DNA of 64,000 nt, from the NCBI GenBank assembly GCA_052389435.1, contig JBQTIB010000076.1, positions 1 through 64,000 on the forward strand, in the 5' to 3' direction. This DNA is from JBQTKD01 sp052389435 (GTDB taxonomy: Bacteria > Actinomycetota > Actinomycetes > Sporichthyales > Sporichthyaceae). The notes under the pieces were generated by a model. That model worked only from the letters and a program-made list of their open reading frames with translations. It did not search any database and had not been told where the DNA came from. A program made the translations under genes and the position numbers. The first letter of the stretch is position 1. Each line of letters begins with the position of its first letter. This document shows, piece after piece, positions 39,936 to 49,851 of the stretch.

Positions 39936-41144
39936 GTGGCCACCGTTGCCATCTCCGCCGCCCGGACCATGCCGATGCGGCTCGGCCCGAGGGCCTCCTT
40001 CGGCCTGCTCGTCTCGCTGGCCGTCAGCTTCCTGGCCGCCGCGAGCGTGCCGACGCCCCTGTACGGGGTCTACGCGCAGCAGTGGGGGTTCTCGGCGATC
40101 GTCGGCACCGAGGTGTTCGCGGTCTACGCGTTGTCGGTGCTCGCCGCGCTCCTGACGATCGGCAGGCTGTCCGACCACATCGGCCGCCGTCCGCTGCTGC
40201 TCGCGGCGATCGCTGCGCAGGTCGTCGCGCTCGTGCTCTTCGTGGCGGCCGGCGGCGTCGCGACGCTGTTCGTGGCCCGGTTCATCCAGGGCGTCGCGAC
40301 CGGCGCGGCCATCGGCGCGATGGGCGCGGGGATGCTCGACCTCGACGGAAGGCGCGGCCCGCGTTTCAACGCGGTGGCTCCCATGGTCGGCACCGGACTC
40401 GGCGCCGTCGTGTCCGGGGCGTTCATCCAGTACCTCCCGGCGCCGACCCACCTGATCTACGTCGTGGTGCTGGCGATCTTCGTCGTCCAGGCCCTGCTCG
40501 TGTTGGCGATGCCCGAGACGGTGACCCGGCGTCCGGGAGCGCTGGCCTCCACGCGCCCGACCTTCGCGGTGCCGCGTGCCCTGCGCGGACCGGTATGGGC
40601 CGCGGCGCCCGCGCTGATCGCGACCTGGTCGATGGCCGGGCTCTACGGCTCGCTCGGCCCGGCCCTGGTGCAGCGGGTGTCCGGGTCGGGAAACCACGTT
40701 CTCGGCGGCTCGGCACTGTTCGTCCTCGCGCTCGGCGGGGCCGCGGTGGTGCTGCTTCTCGACGGCGTCGAACCGCGGAAGTTGATGCTGTTCGGGATCG
40801 CCACCCTGTTCGTCGGCGTCGGCATCACGCTGCCCGCCGCGAGCGCGTCGGCCACGGGCTTCTTCCTTGCGGCACTGGTCGCCGGCGCCGGGTTCGGCGC
40901 GGCCTTCCAGGGCGCGTTGCGCACCATCGTCGGTCAGGCCCAGGCACACGAGCGGGCGGGCGTCCTGTCTGTGCTGTTCGTCTTCTCCTACCTGGCCTTC
41001 GGCATCCCCGCGGTGATCGCCGGCGTACTGGTCACCCAGACCGGAGACATCCTGACCACGCTCTACCTCTACGGCTCCACGGTCATGCTGCTCTCCGCGC
41101 TGGCCGGCGGGGCGATGCTGCGCCAGGGCACGCGTGCAAGCTGA
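39936..41144 (+). CDS. MFS transporter, probable drug or metabolite exporter
   Basis: This 402-residue protein has about 12 membrane helices. The MFS loop 2-3 signature reads GRLSDHIGRRPLLLAAIAAQ near residue 77, and a motif-like RFIQGVATGAAIGAMGAG occurs in helix 4. Helices 1-2 contain ASVPTPLYGVYAQQWGFS, common in drug-efflux-like MFS proteins of actinomycetes. TetR control of a divergent MFS gene usually means inducible efflux; the substrate cannot be told. GTG at 39936 lies after AAGGGGGA. Stop is 12 bases from that of the convergent HNH gene. Confidence 0.9.
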   Translation: MATVAISAARTMPMRLGPRASFGLLVSLAVSFLAAASVPTPLYGVYAQQWGFSAIVGTEVFAVYALSVLAALLTIGRLSDHIGRRPLLLAAIAAQVVALVLFVAAGGVATLFVARFIQGVATGAAIGAMGAGMLDLDGRRGPRFNAVAPMVGTGLGAVVSGAFIQYLPAPTHLIYVVVLAIFVVQALLVLAMPETVTRRPGALASTRPTFAVPRALRGPVWAAAPALIATWSMAGLYGSLGPALVQRVSGSGNHVLGGSALFVLALGGAAVVLLLDGVEPRKLMLFGIATLFVGVGITLPAASASATGFFLAALVAGAGFGAAFQGALRTIVGQAQAHERAGVLSVLFVFSYLAFGIPAVIAGVLVTQTGDILTTLYLYGSTVMLLSALAGGAMLRQGTRAS

Positions 41145-41155
41145 CTGACCGGTCG

Positions 41156-42568
41156 TCAGCCGGACTCTTCCTCGGCTACGTGGCCGGTGGCGCGGTCCTC
41201 GCCGAGCAGGGTCGGGGGGCGGGTCCGGTAGATCTCGCCGGTCGGGGTGGTGAAGGTCAGGGTTCCGTCGGGGTCCTGGACGAGCTTCCATCCGGGCAGG
41301 TGCTTGAGCTGGTGGTGCAGCTTGCACAGGCAACTGAGGTTGATCCGGATGGTGCGTCCGCCGATGCGGAACTCGACGGTGTGGTCGATCTCGGTGGTGT
41401 GGGCCTGGCGGCGACAGCCCGGCCAGCGGCAGGTCTGATCCCGGGTGTGGACGAAGTCGGTCAGGCGGACCGAGGGGGCGTAGGTGTCCGCGCCGACGTC
41501 GAGCAGGTGCCCGGTGTCGGGGTCCTCCAGCAGCCGTTTCCACTGGTTGTCGCCCGCGATCCGGCGGCACACCTCGGCGGGGATGGGTCCGTGGCCGGGA
41601 ATGTGCCCGTCCTCGTCGCCGATTCCGAGAACGGTCCCGAGCGGGACGACGACGCGCACCTGGTAGGAGATCCGGTCCTGCCCGCCGGGGTTGCGCAGCA
41701 GGTCCAGCAGGGCGTCGGCGCGGAGGGCGTCGATGCCGCGCAGGTCGTCGGAGGTCTGTGCCTTCTTCGCCGCCTGGGCGACCGTGTCGAGGATCCCGAA
41801 CGCCGCAAGCGCCTCCTCCGAGGGCAGGACCGCGTGCAGGGCGAACATCCCGTCGCCGAGGTTGCGCAGCTCCACCCGCCGATCGGCACGCGCCTTGGCC
41901 TCCCGGCGGCGCACGGCGTCCCTGTCGGCCCTGCGCACGCAGCGGCGGACCAGCTCCCGGAACCGGCCGGCGGTACGCCCCGCGGCCTGCGCGAGCGCCG
42001 CGGCCTCGACGCCTCTGCGCAGCTCCGGGCTCAGCTGCTCGGTCTGCTCCAGCAGGATCAGGGCCTTGGCCTTGGAGATCAGTCCCGCCTCCAACGCGTG
42101 GAGGGTTTCCGGGCAGCGCTCCAGGAAGGACTCGGCCAGCACGACGAGCCGCTCGGCCTCGCCCGGGGTCAGGTCGAGCTTCAACGCGACCTGTGACCAC
42201 GCCGACCGCCGGGCGAACTTTACGGACTTGATCCGCCAGGCCTCCGCCTCGGCCTGCGACAGGCCGCGCGCACGGGCGTCGCCCGCAGCGGCCTCTTCGG
42301 CCAACTGAACCAGGTCGGCCACGTACGCACCGACCTCCCGCAGTTCCGTACCGAAGAAGCTGGACCGGGCGCAGTGCGTGCGCTCGATCTCGGACATCGC
42401 CGGCCGGGGCCACTGTTCGATCGAGGCGGGGTCCAATGCGAACGGGTCCCACGGATCCCGCTCGTCGCCGACGAACGTGCCGTTCTCGTCCAGCCGATGC
42501 TCGAGCAGCGCGAGGATGCGGTCGTCGAGGCTGGCGGCTTCCATGGATCGAGTATCGACCAGCGACAC
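41156..42568 (-). CDS. 13E12-family HNH endonuclease (DUF222-HNH)
   Basis: This 470-residue protein has a helical DUF222 region (about residues 60-300, including WSQVALKLDLTPGEAERLVV and LISKAKALILLEQTEQLSPE). A C-terminal HNH domain follows: DQTCRWPGCRRQAHTTEIDH, then FRIGGRTIRINLSCLCKLHH. Its paired cysteines and DH...N...HH are intact. These are the 13E12 repeat proteins abundant in mycobacteria and related genera, often multicopy and possibly mobile. A perfect SOS box lies just upstream. The start is GTG at 42568 or ATG at 42544; neither has a strong ribosome-binding site. Confidence 0.9.
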   Translation of the reverse strand: MSLVDTRSMEAASLDDRILALLEHRLDENGTFVGDERDPWDPFALDPASIEQWPRPAMSEIERTHCARSSFFGTELREVGAYVADLVQLAEEAAAGDARARGLSQAEAEAWRIKSVKFARRSAWSQVALKLDLTPGEAERLVVLAESFLERCPETLHALEAGLISKAKALILLEQTEQLSPELRRGVEAAALAQAAGRTAGRFRELVRRCVRRADRDAVRRREAKARADRRVELRNLGDGMFALHAVLPSEEALAAFGILDTVAQAAKKAQTSDDLRGIDALRADALLDLLRNPGGQDRISYQVRVVVPLGTVLGIGDEDGHIPGHGPIPAEVCRRIAGDNQWKRLLEDPDTGHLLDVGADTYAPSVRLTDFVHTRDQTCRWPGCRRQAHTTEIDHTVEFRIGGRTIRINLSCLCKLHHQLKHLPGWKLVQDPDGTLTFTTPTGEIYRTRPPTLLGEDRATGHVAEEESG

Positions 42569-42586
42569 GACTAGTTCAAGGCATTT

Positions 42587-42602
42587 TCGAACTGGTGTTC
42601 GA
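42587..42602 (-). promoter_or_regulatory. LexA SOS box upstream of the 13E12 gene
   Basis: TCGAAC-TGGT-GTTCGA at 42587-42602 matches exactly the mycobacterial/actinobacterial SOS box consensus TCGAAC-N4-GTTCGA. It sits 18 bases upstream of the GTG start in an unusually AT-rich strip (42575-42615). This is strong evidence that the HNH gene is induced by DNA damage. Confidence 0.88.
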
Positions 42603-42638
42603 TATATTTGTGTTCCGGGTTCGGTGCGACCGCAACCG

Positions 42639-43067
42639 TCAGCGCAGGGCGAAGTCGGCGAAGTCGAAGCCGGGCACGACGACGCAACTGACGAGGACCT
42701 CTTCGGGGCCGGCGGGCCGGGCCGCCTGCCAGACTCCGGGCGGCGCCAGCAGTTGGGGCGCCTGACCGGCTGCGACGTCCGGACCGAGCAGAAGTTCTGT
42801 CGGCTCGCCCGGCTCGGGTCCGTCCCCGCCGAGGCTCAGAACGAGCGGCCCACCGCGGTGCCAGAACCACAGCTCGGCCGAACGTACCGTGTGCCAGGCG
42901 CTTCGCTCGCCGGGAGCGAGGAGGAAGTAGATCGCCGTGCCGGCGCTGCGCCGACCGTCGTAGTCCGGCAGGTCCAGCGTCCGCTCCGACCGCCACGTTT
43001 CCCGAAACCATCCGCCCTCCGGGTGCGGGGCGAGGTCGAGCAGTTCGGCGAGCGGAGGGCGCGTCAT
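42639..43067 (-). CDS. DUF985 (cupin_5) family protein
   Basis: This 142-residue cupin-like protein contains LAPHPEGGWFRETWRSE near residue 10, SAGTAIYFLLAPGERSAWHT and AELWFWHRGGPLVL, then LLAPPGVWQAARPAG and VSCVVVPGFDFADFAL. This is the order of DUF985, with histidines and glutamate in the cupin metal-site positions. Members may be sugar or small-molecule epimerase-like; the function is not established. ATG at 43067; it lies upstream of the SOS box and is divergent from the small membrane protein. Confidence 0.88.
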   Translation of the reverse strand: MTRPPLAELLDLAPHPEGGWFRETWRSERTLDLPDYDGRRSAGTAIYFLLAPGERSAWHTVRSAELWFWHRGGPLVLSLGGDGPEPGEPTELLLGPDVAAGQAPQLLAPPGVWQAARPAGPEEVLVSCVVVPGFDFADFALR

Positions 43068-43137
43068 GTCCGGCAGTATCGCCCCGGCGACCCTGACGAG
43101 GGGCAGGCGCGGCAGTACTCCGGAAAGAGATGGGCCC

Positions 43138-43611
43138 ATGGGATCCGCTCGGCGACGCCGCCACGCGCCCGTGATCCGAAAGCCGATGTGGGCTCGCGCA
43201 GGAAATCTCGTGATGAGCGTGGGGGGCGGGATGCTCCTGGTCGGCGCGGGCTTCCAGGACGGCGGCTCGATGCGGGTGGTCGGCCTCGTGCTCGCCGTCC
43301 CACTGCTCGCGCTCGGGCTACGCGGCTGGTTCCTACGGATCGAAATGGGCGACCCGGTACGCATCGTCAACTGGATTCGCATCGTGGAGGTCCCTCGAGC
43401 GGACATCCGGCGTTTCTCCTACGAGAACGGGCATGGCCTGTTCGTCGACCTGGGCTGCGAGCGAGTTGCGGTCCAGGCGTTCTCGGTTGCGATGCGCGGC
43501 CGGAACCTGCAGGGGGCGGGTCTGCGTGCAGTCGGGGAGTTGGAGGCGCTTCGCCGGGAGTGGGCGGACGCGGCCGGTTCGCCCCCGGCGGGCTCGAACC
43601 CCGCGGAGTAG
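43138..43611 (+). CDS. small membrane protein with PH-like C-terminal domain, function unknown
   Basis: This 157-residue protein has a basic N-terminus, two adjacent membrane helices (LVMSVGGGMLLVGAGF and MRVVGLVLAVPLLALGLRGW) and a cytoplasmic C-terminal half with strands and IVEVPRADIRRFSYENGHGL, resembling bacterial PH-domain proteins. ATG at 43138 follows GAGATGGGCCC; an in-frame ATG at 43066 would add 24 residues and overlap the DUF985 start. I do not recognise a specific family. It is followed 42 bases later by the amidohydrolase on the same strand. Confidence 0.65.
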   Translation: MGSARRRRHAPVIRKPMWARAGNLVMSVGGGMLLVGAGFQDGGSMRVVGLVLAVPLLALGLRGWFLRIEMGDPVRIVNWIRIVEVPRADIRRFSYENGHGLFVDLGCERVAVQAFSVAMRGRNLQGAGLRAVGELEALRREWADAAGSPPAGSNPAE

Positions 43612-43653
43612 CCTGCCGAAGGGCTTCTCAAGTCCCCGATGGAGGCGACCACA

Positions 43654-45402
43654 GTGACCACTCACGACCGCGAGTTCGATCTGGTCATCCGCGGCGGCAC
43701 CCTCGCCGACGGGACCGGGGCGCCGCTGCGGACCGCCGACGTCGCGATCCGCGACGGGCTCGTCGCCGAGGTCGGGGCGGTACAGGGCCGTGGGCACCGG
43801 GAGCTCGACGCCGCCGGGCTGATGGTCTCGCCCGGCTGGGTCGACGTGCACACGCACTACGACGGCCAGGCGACGTGGGACACCCGACTCGCGCCGTCCT
43901 CCGACAACGGCGTGACCACGGTGGTGTTCGGCAACTGCGGCGTCGGGTTCGCGCCGGTGCGCCCGCAGGAGCACGAACGGCTGATCGCGTTGATGGAGGG
44001 CGTCGAGGACATTCCCGGCACCGCCCTGCACGAAGGTCTGAAGTGGAACTGGGAGGGCTTCCCCTCCTACCTCGACGCGCTCGAGGCCCTGCCGCACGAC
44101 ATCGACATCGCCACCCAGCTCCCGCACGCGGCGCTGCGCGTGCACGTCATGGGGGACCGGGGCGCGGCGGGCGAAGACGCCACCGACGCGGACATCGCGG
44201 AGATGTCCGCGCTCGTCGAGGAGGCGGTGCGCGCCGGAGCGCTCGGGTTTTCGACCTCGCGCTCGACCAACCACAAGTCCTCCAACGGCGACCCGACGCC
44301 GTCGCTGACCGCGAGCGAAAAGGAACTGCTCGGCCTCGCCGACGGCCTCCGCCGCGCGGGAACCGGCGTCATGCAGCTGCTGTCGGACTTCGCCGACGTG
44401 GACGCCGACTTCGCGTTGGTCCACCGGATGGCCGAGCTCTCCGGCCGTCCGCTGTCCATGACGCTGGCTCAGCAGCTCGCCTTCGCCCGCCCCGACGACC
44501 GGGTTCCGTACGCGGAGATCCTCGACCGCATGGCGCTCGCCCGCGCGAACGGGGTGCACCTCACCGCGCAGGTTGCGCCCCGTGCCATCGGCCTGATGAT
44601 GGGCCTCGAGGCGACGCTGCACGCGTTCATCGCCAACCCCGTCTACGCCGAGATCGCCGGCCTTGCCTTCGAGGAGCGCATCGCCGCGCTGAACACTCCG
44701 AGCTTCCGAGAGCGCCTGCTCGCCGCGGGCGGCAAAGCGGACCCCTCCAAGCTCGGCGGGGGACTGGTGACCCGCTTCGACCGCATTTTCGCCCTCGGCG
44801 ACCCGCCCGAATACGAGGCGCCGCGCGAGGCGAGCATCGCCGCGCGGGCGGCGGTCGTCGGCGTCTCCCCCGAGGAGTTGGCCCTGGACCTGATGCTCGC
44901 CGACGGCGGGCGGGGCCTGCTCTACCTGCCCGCCGCGAACTACCTCGAATGGAACTTCGACGTCGTCCGGGAAATGCTCGTCCACCCCTGCGCGGTGCCC
45001 GGTCTGTCCGACGGCGGGGCGCACGTCGGCACGATCTGCGACGGCGCCTTCCCCACCTACCTGCTGTCCTACTGGGGACGTGACCGTCCGTCAGGTCGGC
45101 TGCCCATCGAGTGGATCGTCGCCCAGCAGGCCGCCGCGACCGCGCGCCTCGTCGGCCTGAACGACCGCGGCGTGCTCGCTCCGGGGTACCGGGCCGACGT
45201 GAACGTCGTCGACCTCGAGACCGTCGGGGTCAGGCGGCCGCACATGGTCGCCGACCTGCCCGCGGGCGGGAAGCGGTTCCTGTCGCCCGCGACGGGGTAC
45301 CGCCACACGTTCGTCGCAGGGGTCGAGATCCAATCGGGCGGCGAACCGACCGGAGCGCTGCCCGGCCGACTGATCCGCGGTCCCCAGCCCGCCCCGGCCT
45401 AA
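43654..45402 (+). CDS. D-aminoacylase / N-acyl-D-amino-acid deacylase-type amidohydrolase
   Basis: This 582-residue metal-dependent hydrolase of the amidohydrolase superfamily begins EFDLVIRGGTLADGTGAP. The metal-binding motif is SPGWVDVHTHYDGQATWD near residue 63, followed by NCGVGFAPVRP, typical of D-aminoacylases. SDGGAHVGTICDGAFPTYLL carries the distal aspartate, and VLAPGYRADVNVVDLETV ends the fold. It would hydrolyse N-acyl-D-amino acids or a similar amide. GTG at 43654 with GGAGG eight bases upstream is preferred to ATG at 43639. The stop codon lies in the first of four tandem repeats. Confidence 0.88.
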   Translation: MTTHDREFDLVIRGGTLADGTGAPLRTADVAIRDGLVAEVGAVQGRGHRELDAAGLMVSPGWVDVHTHYDGQATWDTRLAPSSDNGVTTVVFGNCGVGFAPVRPQEHERLIALMEGVEDIPGTALHEGLKWNWEGFPSYLDALEALPHDIDIATQLPHAALRVHVMGDRGAAGEDATDADIAEMSALVEEAVRAGALGFSTSRSTNHKSSNGDPTPSLTASEKELLGLADGLRRAGTGVMQLLSDFADVDADFALVHRMAELSGRPLSMTLAQQLAFARPDDRVPYAEILDRMALARANGVHLTAQVAPRAIGLMMGLEATLHAFIANPVYAEIAGLAFEERIAALNTPSFRERLLAAGGKADPSKLGGGLVTRFDRIFALGDPPEYEAPREASIAARAAVVGVSPEELALDLMLADGGRGLLYLPAANYLEWNFDVVREMLVHPCAVPGLSDGGAHVGTICDGAFPTYLLSYWGRDRPSGRLPIEWIVAQQAAATARLVGLNDRGVLAPGYRADVNVVDLETVGVRRPHMVADLPAGGKRFLSPATGYRHTFVAGVEIQSGGEPTGALPGRLIRGPQPAPA

Positions 45403-45459
45403 CCAGCCCGCCCCGGCATAACCAGCCCGCCCCGGCTTAACCAGCCCGCCCCGGCTTAA
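45384..45459 (+). repeat. four 19-bp tandem repeats each containing a TAA stop
   Basis: CCAGCCCGCCCCGGC-N-TAA is repeated four times (45384-45402, 45403-45421, 45422-45440, 45441-45459) with only the base before TAA varying (C, A, T, T). The first unit is the real 3' end of the amidohydrolase gene (Q-P-A-P-A-stop). Since 19 is not a multiple of 3, the extra TAAs lie in shifting frames. Confidence 0.9.
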
Positions 45460-45521
45460 CCAGTGCGTCCCATGTGGGAGATGTGACCGGGGTGGTTGGT
45501 GAGTTGCGACTCTCCCGTGTC

Positions 45522-45557
45522 GATCTTCCGGTGATCTTCCCAGGCCGGCGATAGAAT
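45522..45557 (+). promoter_or_regulatory. candidate metK promoter with direct repeats
   Basis: TAGAAT at 45552-45557 is a good -10 box, 65 bases before metK. GATCTTCC occurs twice (45522-45529 and 45533-45540), an 11-base-spaced direct repeat over the -35 region that could bind a regulator. The interval 45460-45621 shows no SAM-riboswitch pattern. Confidence 0.45.
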
Positions 45558-45621
45558 CCTCGCTGGCGTAGCGCCCTGTTCCGCTGCCCGTCTACCTGTT
45601 GGTCACCACCCTGGGAGCACT

Positions 45622-46815
<1,194 letters not shown>

Positions 46816-46823
46816 GGCACTTC

Positions 46824-46866
46824 GAAGGGGCCCCGACCGGTCATCGGGCGGGGCCCCTTCCTTTGG
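46824..46866 (+). terminator. intrinsic terminator of metK
   Basis: GAAGGGGCCCCG (46824-46835) pairs over 12 bp with 46849-46860 across a 13-base loop, followed by CTTTGG. It begins 8 bases after the metK stop. Confidence 0.85.
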
Positions 46867-46916
46867 GCCGACACGGGAGACGTCATCTTTCAGGTCCGCC
46901 GCGTACGGTGCATCAG

Positions 46917-48116
46917 ATGAGCACGACGGGGGCAGCGGCTCGGCGACGCTGGGCGGTGGTGCTGGCGGGAATCGCCGCGCTCTGCTCCGTGCCGGGCCTG
47001 CTGCACCTGCTGCCCGCCGATGCCGGGACCGTCGACCTCGCGACCCTGCGCTCGCGCATCCTCGCCGCCGACCCCGAGCACTCCGGGTACGCCGAAACCG
47101 TCGGCTCGCTCGGCCTTCCGGACCTGCCCGCCATCGACGACGTGGGCTCGCTGCTCGGCGGGCGCAACCGCCTGCGGGTGTGGCACGAATCCGATCGCGC
47201 CTGGCGAGTCGACGTCCTGACGACGGCCGGCGAGCGTGGCCAGTACGCGACCGCCGGCGGCACGACGACGTGGAACTACGAGGAAGACCTCCGAGTCGAC
47301 CTCATCGGCTTCCCCGGTCTGCGGACGCCGCGGCCCGCGGACCTGCTGCCGCCCGCGCTGGCCCGGCGGCTGATCTCCGCGGCCGGACCCGACGCGGCCC
47401 TCGAACCGCTGCCTGCCCGCCGGGTCGCCGGAGTGGCAGCCGGGGGTCTGCGGGTGCGGCCCAAGGACGCGGACACCACCGTCGGGTTCATCGACGTCTG
47501 GGCCGACCCGCGCACCGCGCTCCCGGTCGCGGTCGACGTAACAGGGAAGGGCGGCGGCCCGGCCGACCTGCGCTCCGCCTTCCACGACCTCGCCCAGGGC
47601 GCCGACGCCGTCCCGGCCGGACGAGTCGACCCGCCGCCGGCCACGCACTCCCAGTACGCGGTCGCCGACGCCCCGCAGGTCAGCGCCGTCCTCGACGAAC
47701 GGGTCGTCGACTCGCTCCCGAACCGCCTGGCCGGGCGCGCGGCCCAAAGCCCGGACGACGAGGCCCCGCGCGCGCTGCGCGTCTACGGCTCCGGGCTGGC
47801 AGGCTTCGCCGCGCTGCCGCTGCCGCCCGGCCTGGACCGGCGCATCTTCCGGGCCGCGCGAGTGGGTGGCGCGAGCGTTCAGCCGCTCGTCACTGCCACC
47901 CCCACGCCGACGGCCCCCGCCTCGATCGCGGCTTCGATCCCCGGGCTGGACAACGTCCCGCAGACCGCGGTGATCCGCACGACGCTGCTGACCCTGGTCA
48001 TCGTCACCGACACCGCCGACGGGGCCGGCTACCTGCTCGCCGGACCGGTCCTGGAGAGCGTTCTGCTCGGCGCGGCACGGGAAATCGCCGTCGCGGCCGA
48101 GAGGCGGAACTCGTGA
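46917..48116 (+). CDS. membrane-anchored LolA/RseB-like protein with an ABC exporter
   Basis: This 399-residue protein starts with a signal-anchor (RRRWAVVLAGIAALCSVPGL). The extracytoplasmic domain has LRVWHESDRAWRVDVLTTAG, TTWNYEEDLRVDLIGF and FIDVWADPRTALPVAVDVTG, which follow the strand pattern of LolA/RseB/MucB-like folds that bind lipids or lipoproteins. Its C-terminal half is less conserved. The TGA overlaps the ATPase gene start, so it is an operon partner of the ABC-2 exporter and may present or sense its cargo. ATG at 46917. Function inferred from fold resemblance and context. Confidence 0.7.
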   Translation: MSTTGAAARRRWAVVLAGIAALCSVPGLLHLLPADAGTVDLATLRSRILAADPEHSGYAETVGSLGLPDLPAIDDVGSLLGGRNRLRVWHESDRAWRVDVLTTAGERGQYATAGGTTTWNYEEDLRVDLIGFPGLRTPRPADLLPPALARRLISAAGPDAALEPLPARRVAGVAAGGLRVRPKDADTTVGFIDVWADPRTALPVAVDVTGKGGGPADLRSAFHDLAQGADAVPAGRVDPPPATHSQYAVADAPQVSAVLDERVVDSLPNRLAGRAAQSPDDEAPRALRVYGSGLAGFAALPLPPGLDRRIFRAARVGGASVQPLVTATPTPTAPASIAASIPGLDNVPQTAVIRTTLLTLVIVTDTADGAGYLLAGPVLESVLLGAAREIAVAAERRNS

Positions 48117-49045
48117 CGACGGTCGTCCGCACGCAGGGACTCACCAAGCGCTTCGGCCACGTGCTGGCCGTCGACGACGTCGACCTGAACATCGAAGCCG
48201 GCGAGACCTTCGGCTTCCTCGGCCCCAACGGCTCCGGCAAGACGACGGTCGTGCGCATGCTTCTCGGCCTCGTCTACGCGACGGCCGGAGAGATCGAGGT
48301 CCTCGGCGAGCCCGTGCCCAAACGGGTTCAGCACGTGCTGCCGCACATCGGCGCGCTCGTCGAGGGTCCGGCCGCCTACGGGCACCTGTCCGGACGTCGC
48401 AACCTCGCCCTGCTCGACGCCATGGGGCACGCCGGTCCGCGCCGGACCCGCAGACAGCGCGTGCAGGAGGTCCTCGAACGCGTCGGGCTCGGCGGCGTCG
48501 ACGACCGTCCGGTGAAGGCCTACTCGCTCGGCATGCGCCAACGCCTCGGCCTCGCCGCCGCGTTGCTGTCCCCGCCGCGGCTGCTGATCCTCGACGAGCC
48601 GACCAACGGCCTCGACCCGCGCGGCATTCAGGAGGTCCGAGCCCTGCTCTTCGAGCTCAACGCAGCCGGCACCACGGTGTTCCTGTCCAGCCATCTGCTC
48701 TCCGAGGTCGAGGCGTCCTGTCGCCGGGTCGGCATCGTCGACCGTGGCCGGCTGCTGCTGCAGGACTCCCTGGGGAACCTGCGAGCCCCGACCGGCCGGG
48801 TCCTGGTCCAGACCCCGGACGCCGACCGCGTCGTGGCACTGCTCGACGGCCGAGTGATGCACCGCCAGGCGGATCGCCTCGCCATCCGCAGCGACGACCC
48901 CGCCGCCCTCACGGCGCAGCTCGTCGGCGCCGGCCTGCGCGTCGTCGGCGTCGAGGTCGAGCGCCGCACGCTCGAGGACGTCGTGCTCTCGGTCTCGGGC
49001 GTCGGCAACGACCGCCTCGACCGACCCGTGGAGGTGGCGCCGTGA
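48113..49045 (+). CDS. ABC-2-type transporter ATP-binding protein
   Basis: This 310-residue ATPase has Walker A FLGPNGSGKTTVV, the signature YSLGMRQRLGLAAALLSPP, Walker B LLILDEPTNGLDP and the H-loop LSSHLLSEVEASC. The layout is that of DrrA/CcmA-like exporters, with a C-terminal regulatory part after residue 215. It is translationally coupled to both neighbours: GTG 48113 overlaps the preceding stop and its own stop overlaps the permease GTG at 49042. Export of an unknown substrate is inferred. Confidence 0.92.
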   Translation: MTTVVRTQGLTKRFGHVLAVDDVDLNIEAGETFGFLGPNGSGKTTVVRMLLGLVYATAGEIEVLGEPVPKRVQHVLPHIGALVEGPAAYGHLSGRRNLALLDAMGHAGPRRTRRQRVQEVLERVGLGGVDDRPVKAYSLGMRQRLGLAAALLSPPRLLILDEPTNGLDPRGIQEVRALLFELNAAGTTVFLSSHLLSEVEASCRRVGIVDRGRLLLQDSLGNLRAPTGRVLVQTPDADRVVALLDGRVMHRQADRLAIRSDDPAALTAQLVGAGLRVVGVEVERRTLEDVVLSVSGVGNDRLDRPVEVAP

Positions 49046-49851
49046 TCGGCGTCGAACTGTCGAAGATGGTCCGGCGACCCCGGACGTGGGTGACGCTGGC
49101 GCTGCTGTGTGCGCTGCCGACGATCGTCGCGATCTTCGTCGCGGCCCGCAACATCGGGCCGCGGCCAGGGGAGGGTCCGCCGTTCCTGTCCGCGGTCCTG
49201 AACAACGGCGTGCTCTACCCCGCCGCCGCGCTCGCGCTGATCCTGCCGATCTTCCTGCCGATCTCCGTCGCGCTCATGGCGGGGGAGTCGATCGCCGGCG
49301 AGGCGAGCAACGGCACCCTGCGCTACCTGCTGATCAGGCCGGTGTCCCGCACCAGGCTGCTCGTCGCCAAGCTCGTCTCGGTGGTCGTGTTCACCATGGG
49401 CGCGGTGATCGGCGTCGCGCTGGTCTCGCTGCTCGTCGGCGTCAGCCTGCTCGGCGGTCAGCGCGGCTCGGTGGTCTCCGTCTCGGGTTTTGAACTGACG
49501 CCCACTCAGATCGTCGGCCGCATGGTGATCGCCATTCTCTACATCGGCATCTCCATGCTCGGCGTCGCCGCCATCGCGCTGTTCCTGTCCACCTGCACCG
49601 ACTCGACGCCGGGTGCCGCGCTCGGTGCGCTCTCGGCCATGATCGGCAGTCAGGTCCTCGTCACCCTCGAGGCGTCCAGTCCCGTCTCGCCCTACCTGCC
49701 GACCCGGTACTGGCTGGCGTGGGTGGACCTGTTCCGCGACCCGATTCTGTGGCGCGACATCGAACGCGGCTTTGCGCTGCAGCTCGTCTACTGCGTGGTG
49801 TTCCTCGGGCTCGCCTGGGCGAACTTCGCGTCCAAGGACATCAAGAACTAG
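49042..49851 (+). CDS. ABC-2-type transporter permease
   Basis: This 269-residue membrane protein has about six helices. The family-typical early block LMAGESIAGEASNGTLRYLL, followed by IRPVSRTRLLVAKLVS, is the ABC-2 permease signature of DrrB/NatB-like exporters. Later helices include GMLGVAAIALFLSTC-like residues (IGISMLGVAAIALFLSTCTD). It completes a three-gene export operon. GTG at 49042. Its 3' end overlaps by 11 bases the convergent lipase-like gene. Confidence 0.9.
   Translation: MIGVELSKMVRRPRTWVTLALLCALPTIVAIFVAARNIGPRPGEGPPFLSAVLNNGVLYPAAALALILPIFLPISVALMAGESIAGEASNGTLRYLLIRPVSRTRLLVAKLVSVVVFTMGAVIGVALVSLLVGVSLLGGQRGSVVSVSGFELTPTQIVGRMVIAILYIGISMLGVAAIALFLSTCTDSTPGAALGALSAMIGSQVLVTLEASSPVSPYLPTRYWLAWVDLFRDPILWRDIERGFALQLVYCVVFLGLAWANFASKDIKN

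Noticed and set aside
45384..45459. Tandem repeats as a CRISPR array
   Set aside because: Units of 19 bp are directly adjacent without spacers and contain a stop codon of the upstream gene; there are no cas genes.
45460..45621. SAM riboswitch upstream of metK
   Set aside because: I looked for a multi-branched conserved core and terminator before metK. None is evident; only a -10 box and direct repeats are seen.
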